Source: Vibrio albus
Lineage (GTDB): Bacteria > Pseudomonadota > Gammaproteobacteria > Enterobacterales > Vibrionaceae
Assembly: GCF_003144035.1 (NCBI RefSeq)
Contig: NZ_QFWT01000012.1
Coordinates: forward strand, 1-64,000
DNA: 64,000 nucleotides
Reading direction: 5' to 3'
A model generated the notes under the pieces. That model was not told where the DNA came from and did not search any database. It was given only the letters and a program-made list of their open reading frames with translations. Position 1 is the first letter of the stretch. The number at the start of each line of letters is the position of its first letter. Position numbers and translations under genes: made by a program. Of the stretch, positions 1 through 6,683 are shown piece after piece.

Positions 1-124
1 ACCCGTCCGCCGCTCGACGCCCATAAACGCACCCGAAGGATTGTTGATGTCGTTTCCGCCCGACTTGCATGTGTTAGGCCTGCCGCCAGCGTTCAATCTG
101 AGCCATGATCAAACTCTTCAATTT
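1..124 (-). rRNA. rrs: 16S ribosomal RNA, 5' end (partial)
   Basis: Read on the minus strand the first bases match the start of bacterial 16S rRNA: AGAGTTTGATCATGGCTCAG followed by the conserved ATTGAACGCTGGCGGCAGGC and CTAACACATGCAAGTCG, ending in the GTCGAGCGGCGGACGGGT region. The mature 5' end is placed at 124 by analogy with AAATTGAAGAGTTTG of E. coli. The gene runs off the left edge, so only about 124 nt are present. The first variable loop (around 35-60) resembles Vibrionaceae in style. Transcription runs leftwards from the promoters at 384-558. Confidence 0.97.
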
Positions 125-307
125 AAGATTTTGTCGGCTCAATGAATACTGATTACATTCCCTATTCTTGCGAATAGTGACTGTGAATTGACTGTGCCAA
201 GTCTTTCGACTTGAATTGGTCACTCAGTTCATTGAAACCTAATTTGATACCGAAGTATCTCATTTGATTATCATCAACGAGTGCCCACACAGATTGATAG
301 GTTTAAA

Positions 308-320
308 TTGTTAAAGAGCA
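308..320 (-). promoter_or_regulatory. boxA antitermination signal of the rRNA leader
   Basis: On the minus strand this reads TGCTCTTTAACAA, identical to the boxA element that recruits NusB/S10 in enterobacterial rRNA leaders. It lies in the transcribed leader, about 190 nt before the 16S 5' end. The rest of the leader (125-383) codes for no protein. Confidence 0.9.
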
Positions 321-383
321 ACTTCGTCAGTCAGTAAACTATTACTTTTAAGCCTTTCAGGCTTTCTTTCGAAGTGGGCGGCC

Positions 384-411
384 ATTTTAGCTAGATAACT
401 TATCGTGTCAA
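384..411 (-). promoter_or_regulatory. rRNA promoter P2
   Basis: On the minus strand there is TTGACA (406-411), a 16-bp spacer and TAAAAT (384-389), followed by a GC-rich discriminator (GGCCGCCC). An A/T-rich tract lies immediately upstream, as expected for an UP element. The 16-bp spacing and GC discriminator are hallmarks of ppGpp/DksA-sensitive rRNA promoters. Confidence 0.85.
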
Positions 412-530
412 CCACTTTTTTTGCTTTTTTATTTTTCCACCTTATCGGTGAAAGCAAACATCATCTTGGCTTTAGGCCTGTTGGTAGTTGAAGTATCTTT
501 TCTCTACTTCGCCGTGCCAACGAGGAGCGC

Positions 531-558
531 ATTATAGGGATATGTTTTAGCTTGGCAA
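531..558 (-). promoter_or_regulatory. rRNA promoter P1
   Basis: On the minus strand TTGCCA (553-558) and TATAAT (531-536) are separated by 16 bp and followed by the GC-rich discriminator GCGCTCC. It lies about 145 bp upstream of P2, giving the tandem P1-P2 arrangement usual for rrn operons. Upstream of the -35 is A/T-rich sequence. Confidence 0.85.
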
Positions 559-632
559 CCCTTTTTTTGACAAAAATGGGATATTTTTAAGGTTCATCTG
601 ATATACAGGAAAACACACTGAGAAAGCACAAC

Positions 633-656
633 TTACCCACAAATAGCTGTGGATAA
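633..656. repeat. Inverted repeat carrying two DnaA-box-like 9-mers
   Basis: TTACCCACA (633-641) faces TGTGGATAA (648-656), the latter being a perfect DnaA box TTATCCACA on the minus strand. With the flanking AAC/GTT they form a 12-bp stem with one mismatch and a 6-nt loop. It sits between the stop codon of the HD-GYP gene and the rRNA promoter. There is no T-tract, so it is a poor intrinsic terminator. The function is not known. Confidence 0.5.
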
Positions 657-672
657 GTTGATAGATATAAGG

Positions 673-1926
673 TTAATTGTCCGTATCGAAGAAGTAGGAT
701 ATACGCGATCTTGGATTCAAGTACTCTCTTACCTGGTCAGGCAAGCGCGAGGGTAAAATAGCACTTTCTATCTTTATCTCTTTATCAGCAAGATCAAGGA
801 TAGGTGCCTGGGTACGGGGAACGGTTGGATCATAAAGCAGAACATTAGGGAATAATATACTGTTGGCATTTACCGAGATGACTAAGCCAACCATCTGATT
901 GGATAACTGCACCACTGTACCGGGAGGGTACACTCCCATGAACTTAATCAGAATATTGAGATTCTCAACATTGTATAGATGTTTACAGTTCTTATAGAGA
1001 TGCGAAAGTGCGGTATAAGGAATTTTTTGCTCAGATACGATGTTACTATGGCATAAGTTATCATAAGCATTTGCCACTGAAACAATCTGTGCAAACTCAT
1101 CGATCGCTTCTTCTCTAAGCCCGTCAGGATAACCAGACCCATCCATATGCTCATGATGTTCAGTAATTATCTTTTTTCCACTCTCTGGAAAATCAGGAAT
1201 ATTAGACGCAATATCTAACCCATACTTAGTATGCAACTTTAAATAGTTGCTCTCGGGTTCGGTCAGAGTTGTCGTCTTTCTAAGAATAGCGGTTGGGACT
1301 TTAATCTTGCCTATATCGTGGAACAGTGCGCCAAAAGCGACTTCTTTTATCTGTCTGCTGTTATACCCTTTAGACTTCGCAATCATCATTGAAATGATAG
1401 ACACGTTCAATGAATGAAAATAGATATCTTCAAACTCACTTTTTCCATTCATCAGGTGCAGGGTAACGCTATCTTCCGAAAGCAGCTTATCAACGATATC
1501 GTCAACCATCGCCTGGGCTTCATCGACGGCTGTTTCTGGTCGGTTACGGATTTTGCTCATCACTGAACGAAGCTGTGAAAGAGAACGTTCAAACTCTTTT
1601 TCACACCGGATTACCTTACGCCGGTATTTATTGAGCTTATCAATGCGGGCCTGCTTCTCTTCCCACATTTTTTTGGTTTCAAGATCAATTTCGCTTTTGT
1701 CCTGATCGCCTTGATCCGCTTTTTCATTAACAGGTAATGGCGTTGTATCACTCTGATTGGGATCAACATACACATACTGAATGCCCAGGTGTTTGATCAT
1801 ATCGATCTGCTCCTGAGACTTCAGTTTGAAGCTATTAAACAAAAATGGATGTTCATTCCACTTTACAGGGAGACGAATATGAAGCCCTGGTCGAATTCTA
1901 TCCACAGTGATTTTAATACTGGCCAC
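673..1926 (-). CDS. HD-GYP domain protein, predicted c-di-GMP phosphodiesterase
   Basis: This 417-residue protein has an N-terminal DUF3391-type region (residues 1-60), a charged, probably helical linker (70-130) and a C-terminal HD-GYP domain. Visible metal and catalytic motifs are H171, HDIGK at 203-207, an HTKYG motif near 232 and HHEHMDGSGYPDG at 257-269. Proteins of this family hydrolyse c-di-GMP to pGpG or GMP. There is no membrane segment, so it is cytosolic. The start is a GTG at 1926 with GGGA just upstream; no in-frame ATG fits better. It is a single gene between rpsI and the rRNA operon. The motif set is intact, so activity is likely, but its input signal is unknown. Confidence 0.9.
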   Translation of the reverse strand: MASIKITVDRIRPGLHIRLPVKWNEHPFLFNSFKLKSQEQIDMIKHLGIQYVYVDPNQSDTTPLPVNEKADQGDQDKSEIDLETKKMWEEKQARIDKLNKYRRKVIRCEKEFERSLSQLRSVMSKIRNRPETAVDEAQAMVDDIVDKLLSEDSVTLHLMNGKSEFEDIYFHSLNVSIISMMIAKSKGYNSRQIKEVAFGALFHDIGKIKVPTAILRKTTTLTEPESNYLKLHTKYGLDIASNIPDFPESGKKIITEHHEHMDGSGYPDGLREEAIDEFAQIVSVANAYDNLCHSNIVSEQKIPYTALSHLYKNCKHLYNVENLNILIKFMGVYPPGTVVQLSNQMVGLVISVNANSILFPNVLLYDPTVPRTQAPILDLADKEIKIESAILPSRLPDQVREYLNPRSRISYFFDTDN

Positions 1927-2097
1927 TTTTCCCTATGTACTTCCGTTTATTCAACACTAACAAATGATTGTAACTAACTGACTATCTAAAATCATCACCT
2001 TAAAGCACACATAAAGCTCAATATTTCTTACTTTTAGGCGCTATTTATAAAATGAGGAATAACAAGCCAATCTATTACTTATAGCACAAATTTCAGG

Positions 2098-2128
2098 CAA
2101 TAAAAAAGCCCGGTAAAAACCGAGCTTT
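2098..2128 (-). terminator. Intrinsic terminator after rpsI
   Basis: On the minus strand a GC-containing stem (AGCTCGGT paired with ACCGGGCT, one G-U pair) is followed by a run of six T. It lies about 45 bp after the rpsI stop codon. Confidence 0.85.
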
Positions 2129-2174
2129 TGCACCACAAACTCCCGAATAAATCGGAGCCATTTTCCGAAGAAAA

Positions 2175-2567
2175 TTAACGCTTAGAGAATTGTGGACGAC
2201 GACGTGCTTTACGCAGACCAACTTTCTTACGTTCAACGCAACGAGCGTCACGAGTAACGTAACCAGCTGCACGTAGAGCAGGACGTAGAGACTCATCGTA
2301 TTCCATCAGAGCGCGAGTGATACCGTGACGGATAGCACCAGCCTGACCAGAGATACCACCACCTTTAACAGTGATGTATAGGTCTAGTTTTTCAACCATT
2401 TCAACTAGCTCTAGAGGTTGTTTAACAACCATACGAGAAGTTGGACGACCGAAGTACTCATCAAGGCTACGCTTGTTGATTACGATGTTACCGCTGCCTG
2501 GTTTAATGAAAACGCGAGCAGCTGAGCTTTTGCGACGGCCAGTGCCGTAGTATTGATTCTCTGCCAT
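2175..2567 (-). CDS. rpsI: 30S ribosomal protein S9
   Basis: The product is 130 residues, the usual S9 length, starting MAENQYYGTGRRKSS and ending in the basic tail RRRPQFSKR that reaches the P-site tRNA. The ATG at 2567 is chosen because GGGGAT lies 7 nt upstream; the longer reading from a TTG at 2582 has no ribosome binding site and would swallow this signal. It follows rplM by 15 bp in the conserved rplM-rpsI operon and is followed by a terminator. It is shared core translation machinery with nothing unusual. Confidence 0.98.
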   Translation of the reverse strand: MAENQYYGTGRRKSSAARVFIKPGSGNIVINKRSLDEYFGRPTSRMVVKQPLELVEMVEKLDLYITVKGGGISGQAGAIRHGITRALMEYDESLRPALRAAGYVTRDARCVERKKVGLRKARRRPQFSKR

Positions 2568-2582
2568 TTCGATAATCCCCAA

Positions 2583-3011
2583 TTAGATGTCTAGTACTTT
2601 TGGTTGTTGAGCAGCGTGGTTGTGCTCAGCGCCAGCGTAAACTTTCAGCTTACGGTACATAGCACGGCCAAGAGGACCACGTGGTAGCATACCTTTAACA
2701 GCCAGCTCAATTACCATCTCAGGCTTATGGTCGATCAGCTTATCAAAAGTGATTGACTTTAGGCCACCTGGGAATTCAGAGTGACGGTAGTAAGTTTTAG
2801 CTTTTGCTTTGTTACCTGTTACAGCAACTTTCTCAGCATTGATTACGATGATGTAGTCACCAGCGTCAACGTGAGGAGTGTATTCAGCTTTATGCTTGCC
2901 ACGTAGGCGAGATGCAATTTCACTTGCAAGACGACCAAGAGTTTTACCTTCAGCGTCTACAACGTACCAGTCGCGTTTTACAGTTTCTGGTTTAGCAACG
3001 AAAGTTTTCAT
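2583..3011 (-). CDS. rplM: 50S ribosomal protein L13
   Basis: This 142-residue protein is full length for L13, starting MKTFVAKPETVKRDWYVVDA and containing the conserved VDAGDYIIVINAEK and MLPRGPLGRAMYRKL segments. L13 is an early assembly protein of the large subunit. It is first in the rplM-rpsI operon. The long structured leader upstream (3012-3156) suggests autogenous control, as described for E. coli rplM, but this is inference from position and structure. Confidence 0.98.
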   Translation of the reverse strand: MKTFVAKPETVKRDWYVVDAEGKTLGRLASEIASRLRGKHKAEYTPHVDAGDYIIVINAEKVAVTGNKAKAKTYYRHSEFPGGLKSITFDKLIDHKPEMVIELAVKGMLPRGPLGRAMYRKLKVYAGAEHNHAAQQPKVLDI

Positions 3012-3156
3012 GCTAACAATAACCCGTTAATTTAAAATTTTACACTTAAGGAGCAGTTACGCTCCCACTGTCTAAGAGCCCAGTCATCACCCCTTCGAGT
3101 GGGTGGCACTCTCGCCTCAAAAAGAGACTGCAGTAACGGTGGGTCGCAGGATTATA
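3012..3156 (-). promoter_or_regulatory. rplM promoter and structured 5' leader (candidate L13 autoregulatory element)
   Basis: On the minus strand TATAAT (3151-3156) is followed by the GC-rich discriminator CCTGCGACC, typical of ribosomal protein promoters; the -35 is weak. The roughly 140-nt leader holds two hairpins: a CACCC stem with GGGTG (3088-3105) and GGAGC paired with GCTCC (3050-3065). In E. coli L13 represses its own mRNA through a leader of two stem-loops. Similarity is by layout, not by an alignment. Confidence 0.6.
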
Positions 3157-3458
3157 GAGAAGAGTGAAGAAAAAATCACCTTTTTTTATGCATATCCATC
3201 AAAAAAATAACCCACTCACTGACCGTCAGAACCTATTTAACTTGAACCGGGCAGCACACTTCAGCCTCTGACACACTATTCTTTATAGTAAGTCAGATTT
3301 TCTTTATCTGCCTGAAAGCTCATAGTAGTATTGCCAGAGGATAGAATCACTATGAAACCTATGTGTAAGATAATTTATGGAAGCGGTTTACTCCGCATGA
3401 CAAACACCCCCTAATTTTGAAGAACACATATCCTCTATTACCACTATAAGGAGCAGTT
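3157..3458. other. Intergenic region between rplM and yhcB
   Basis: This is a divergent promoter region of about 300 bp. It is A/T-rich and contains no convincing RNA gene. A short reading frame at 3352-3414 (20 codons) has only a weak upstream GAGG and is not called. AAGGAG at 3448-3453 is the yhcB ribosome binding site. Confidence 0.6.
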
Positions 3459-3896
3459 ATGCCTTGGATTTACGGACTGATAGGCTTACTTGTCGGGGCA
3501 ATTTTTGGAATCATCATTGCCCGGATTAAAACGCCCCAGTATAAAAAGCATAAACAAATGCAAAAAGAATTAGATGCAGCAAAGTTTGCCCTGGAGCAAC
3601 AACGCCAGGAACTGGCTGATCATTTTGCTCATACGTCTGATATGCTGGATAGCCTGGGTAAAAGTTATCAACGCCTTTATCAGCATATGGAGACCACTGC
3701 ATCAGATATGCTTCCGGATCTTCCTGAACAGGACAAACCTTTTACCCACGCATTATCTCTGCCAGAAGACCATTCGGATGCACAGAAAAACGATACTGAT
3801 CAGCCGCCAAAGGATTACGCAAAGGGTGCTACCGGACTATTTAAAGGCGAATCAAAAGAAACATTGTCCGCAGATAAAGTCATTAATGCTTCATAA
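3459..3896 (+). CDS. yhcB: YhcB/ZapG family inner-membrane cell-division protein (DUF1043)
   Basis: The protein has 145 residues. Residues 1-22 are a hydrophobic anchor (MPWIYGLIGLLVGAIFGIII), followed by a coiled-coil stretch (30-70) with the family sequence LGKSYQRLYQHM near residue 68, and a polar, probably disordered tail. YhcB (also named ZapG) is a small membrane protein linked to cell envelope synthesis and division-site proteins in E. coli. The ATG has AAGGAG 5 nt upstream. It precedes degQ-degS, the same neighbourhood as in E. coli and Vibrio. The molecular role is still debated. Confidence 0.9.
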   Translation: MPWIYGLIGLLVGAIFGIIIARIKTPQYKKHKQMQKELDAAKFALEQQRQELADHFAHTSDMLDSLGKSYQRLYQHMETTASDMLPDLPEQDKPFTHALSLPEDHSDAQKNDTDQPPKDYAKGATGLFKGESKETLSADKVINAS

Positions 3897-3955
3897 GTTT
3901 TATTAACGTTACATTTTAGCAATCTGACTTTTCATATAATGGGCTCTTTTTTTCG

Positions 3956-3982
3956 GAACTAGCGAAAGTTTTTTCAGTCATA
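3956..3982 (+). promoter_or_regulatory. Candidate sigma-E promoter of degQ
   Basis: GAACTA (3956-3961), a 16-bp spacer and TCATA (3978-3982) resemble the E. coli degP sigma-E promoter, which has GAACTT, 16 bp and TCTGA. A sigma-70 type TATAAT also lies at 3935-3940. The two elements are imperfect matches, so sigma-E control is inference supported by the gene's role. Confidence 0.45.
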
Positions 3983-4011
3983 CTCCACATAAAAACAACG
4001 AGGAGTAAACG

Positions 4012-5379
4012 ATGAAAAAACCTTTGCTGGCTCTTACAGCCCTAACACTAAGCTTAAGTTCAATCATCACACCAATGCCTGCAACAGCTGCACTGCCCCT
4101 GGCTGTAAATGGCGAACAACTTCCCAGCCTGGCTCCTATGCTTGAGCAGGTTACCCCGGCAGTCGTGAGTATCGCTGTAGAAGGGAAGCAAGTATCAAAG
4201 CAACGTATACCAGACGCATTCCGTTTCTTCTTTGGTGACGAGTTCCCAACTGAGCAGCTTCAGGAACGACCGTTCCGAGGGTTAGGGTCTGGCGTCATCA
4301 TTGATGCGAAGAAGGGACATGTTGTCACCAATTACCATGTGATTAACGGGGCCGATTCAATCCGTGTAAAACTTCACGATGGCCGTGAATACGATGCGGA
4401 GCTGATTGGCGGTGATAAGATGTCGGATATCGCCCTGCTAAAACTGGAAGAGGCGAAAAATCTTACCCAAATTCGTATTGCTGACTCTGACAAAATCCGG
4501 GTGGGTGACTTCTCCGTGGCTATCGGTAACCCATTTGGCCTTGGTCAGACCGTCACTTCAGGCATAGTCTCGGCTCTCGGTCGCAGTGGTCTGAATATCG
4601 AGAACTTCGAGAACTTTATCCAGACTGATGCTGCCATCAATAGTGGGAACTCGGGTGGTGCTTTGGTCAACCTTAATGGGGATCTTATCGGTATCAATAC
4701 CGCGATTCTTGGGCCTAACGGAGGCAATATCGGGATTGGATTTGCTATCCCTTCCAATATGATGAAAAACCTGACAGAGCAGATCCTGGAATTCGGTGAG
4801 GTTAAACGGGGTATGCTGGGCGTACAGGGTGGAGAAGTGACTTCTGAGCTTGCCGAAGCACTGGGCTATGAATCCAGTAAAGGGGCGTTTGTGAGCCAGG
4901 TCGTACCAGATAGTGCTGCTGATAAAGCTGGCTTGAAGGCTGGTGATATCATCATCTCTATCAATGGTAAGGAAGTCAGTACCTTTGGTGAGCTGAGAGC
5001 TAAAATAGCCACTCTGGGTGCCGGTAAAAAAGTGTCCCTCGGGATTATCCGTGATGGTGATTCTGAAACCTTTGATGTGGTACTGGGTGAAGCAACAGAA
5101 AGTAAGACGAAAGCCGCACACCTGCATGAAGGCTTAAGTGGTGCTGAGCTAACCAATACCACGGACAGCGACCCTATTGAAGGAGTCAAAGTCACCAATG
5201 TAGAAAAAGGATCTAAAGCCGAAGCCTACCAGCTTCAGGCTGGAGATATTATTGTTGGTATCAATAAAGTAAGAGTTCGCAACCTGGCTGAACTGCGTGC
5301 GATTCTTGAACAGAAACCTGGAATACTCGCCATTAATATTCAACGTGGCGATCGAAGTATCTACCTGGTCGTTCGGTAA
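4012..5379 (+). CDS. degQ: Periplasmic serine endoprotease DegQ/DegP family (Do)
   Basis: The protein has 455 residues: a signal peptide (1-27, ending near ATAALP), a trypsin-like protease domain with H109 (TNYHVI), D139 (SDIALL) and S214 (GNSGGAL), then two PDZ domains (about 260-345 and 385-450). This is the HtrA architecture that degrades or chaperones misfolded envelope proteins as oligomeric cages. The length and the short LA loop favour DegQ over DegP. AGGAG at 4001-4005 precedes the ATG. It is followed by the membrane-bound paralogue degS, giving the conserved degQ-degS pair. Confidence 0.95.
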   Translation: MKKPLLALTALTLSLSSIITPMPATAALPLAVNGEQLPSLAPMLEQVTPAVVSIAVEGKQVSKQRIPDAFRFFFGDEFPTEQLQERPFRGLGSGVIIDAKKGHVVTNYHVINGADSIRVKLHDGREYDAELIGGDKMSDIALLKLEEAKNLTQIRIADSDKIRVGDFSVAIGNPFGLGQTVTSGIVSALGRSGLNIENFENFIQTDAAINSGNSGGALVNLNGDLIGINTAILGPNGGNIGIGFAIPSNMMKNLTEQILEFGEVKRGMLGVQGGEVTSELAEALGYESSKGAFVSQVVPDSAADKAGLKAGDIIISINGKEVSTFGELRAKIATLGAGKKVSLGIIRDGDSETFDVVLGEATESKTKAAHLHEGLSGAELTNTTDSDPIEGVKVTNVEKGSKAEAYQLQAGDIIVGINKVRVRNLAELRAILEQKPGILAINIQRGDRSIYLVVR

Positions 5380-5389
5380 CCTCAGTAAA

Positions 5390-5427
5390 GACTCGGGATG
5401 CAGGCGGTTATCCGCCGCTCCTGAGTC
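5390..5427 (+). repeat. Strong two-part hairpin between degQ and degS
   Basis: GACTCGGGA (5390-5398) pairs with TCCTGAGTC (5419-5427) with one G-U pair, and inside it GGCGG (5403-5407) pairs with CCGCC (5412-5416) around a TTAT loop. It begins 11 nt after the degQ stop. No T-tract follows directly, so it may be an mRNA 3' structure or a factor-assisted terminator rather than a simple intrinsic terminator. Confidence 0.6.
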
Positions 5428-5559
5428 TGTTAGCTATCCGGATATCTGTCTACTTTTTACCCATCATTACTGTTCTTGTCACATTTCATATCTTTCAATT
5501 AGTTACTCTAAGGTGATATTCTTAAAAACACTAGATGATCACCTACCCTTGAGAGATCA

Positions 5560-6630
5560 ATGCTGAATTTTTTACTGCGCTCAATCATATTAGGTTTGGC
5601 AACGGCGGCTCTGGTGCTGCTTGCTGTCCCTTCTCTGCGTTCCAACATCGATATTATTGCTGATCTTTCAGAGAGAAATAACAGCAATATTGAAGGCCTG
5701 CAGATTTCATTCAGTAATGCGGTTTCACGCGCGGCACCTGCCGTCGTCAATATATATAGCCGCCAATACACTGCGGAAGATCGCTCCAAACTACAAACTC
5801 AGGGGTTGGGCTCAGGCGTTATCGTTAGCGAAAAGGGATATATCATTACCAACTACCATGTGATTGCTCAGGCTGATCAGATTCTGGTTGCGACTCAGGA
5901 TGGCCGCTTTGCTGCCGCTCAATTGGTTGGTAAAGACCGCCGTACTGATCTCGCTATTCTGAGAGTTGAGATGACCAACCTTCCCGTGATTCCTCTCAAC
6001 CCGGAATATGAGGCAAAAGTCGGTGACATCGTTCTTGCTATTGGTAACCCTTATAATCTGGGGCAGACCACAACATTTGGTATTATCTCTGCCACCGGCC
6101 GTTCTTCCATCAGCGCAGATGGCAGGCAAGCGTTCATTCAGACCGACGCAGCCATTAACCGCGGGAATTCAGGGGGGGCTCTGGTGAATACACAGGGCGA
6201 ACTGGTCGGAATAAATACCGCTTCGTTCCAGCAAGCCACGGATCTGGAAACCTATGGTATCTCTTTCGCCATACCATACCATTTAGCCAATACTATCATG
6301 CAGAAAATTATTGCTGATGGACGGGTGGTTCGCGGTTATATCGGTATTGATGGTCAGGATGTTAATATTATGGCATCCCGCCTTCTGGGCGGGGATTATA
6401 CCGGAGCCATCATCGTATTGGGTATTGATCCCGAAGGACCTGCCGCTAAAGCCGGATTCGAAAAACAGGACGTGATTCTGAGCATCAATGGAGAAAAAGT
6501 GAATGGCCGGATCAGCGTCATGGATATCGTTACCGGTCTGAGGCCGGGTTCAACCGCTGAGTTCACCGTGCTGCGTCAGGGGGAAACCATCACACTTCCC
6601 GTTGTCGTCGGTGAATTACCAGAAGAATAG
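5560..6630 (+). CDS. degS: Site-1 regulatory protease DegS (sigma-E stress response)
   Basis: The protein has 356 residues, with an N-terminal membrane anchor (MLNFLLRSIILGLATAALVL), a protease domain with H100 (TNYHVI), D130 (TDLAI) and S204 (GNSGGAL), and a single C-terminal PDZ domain (about 255-350). DegS senses unfolded outer-membrane proteins through its PDZ domain and makes the first cut in the anti-sigma factor RseA. Length and one-PDZ layout separate it from DegQ. GAGAG lies just before the ATG. It ends at a bidirectional terminator shared with parC. Confidence 0.95.
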   Translation: MLNFLLRSIILGLATAALVLLAVPSLRSNIDIIADLSERNNSNIEGLQISFSNAVSRAAPAVVNIYSRQYTAEDRSKLQTQGLGSGVIVSEKGYIITNYHVIAQADQILVATQDGRFAAAQLVGKDRRTDLAILRVEMTNLPVIPLNPEYEAKVGDIVLAIGNPYNLGQTTTFGIISATGRSSISADGRQAFIQTDAAINRGNSGGALVNTQGELVGINTASFQQATDLETYGISFAIPYHLANTIMQKIIADGRVVRGYIGIDGQDVNIMASRLLGGDYTGAIIVLGIDPEGPAAKAGFEKQDVILSINGEKVNGRISVMDIVTGLRPGSTAEFTVLRQGETITLPVVVGELPEE

Positions 6631-6638
6631 CCAGAGAC

Positions 6639-6666
6639 AAAAAGAGCCGGTTTCCCGGCTCTTTTT
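6639..6666. terminator. Bidirectional terminator between degS and parC
   Basis: A perfect stem AAGAGCCGG with CCGGCTCTT around a TTTC loop has A-run on its left and T-run on its right, so it can terminate both convergent genes. Confidence 0.9.
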
Positions 6667-6683
6667 AATACACTCTCAAAGCG

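Noticed and set aside
633..656. Possible replication origin
   Set aside because: Only two DnaA-like 9-mers, no A/T-rich unwinding region pattern and no dnaA, gidA or mioC neighbours.
3352..3414. 20-codon frame upstream of yhcB
   Set aside because: Weak and badly spaced ribosome signal and no comparison available; not enough to call a small gene.
4558..5127. Open frame of 189 codons antisense to degQ
   Set aside because: Overlaps the protease and PDZ regions of degQ and has no start signal or motif.
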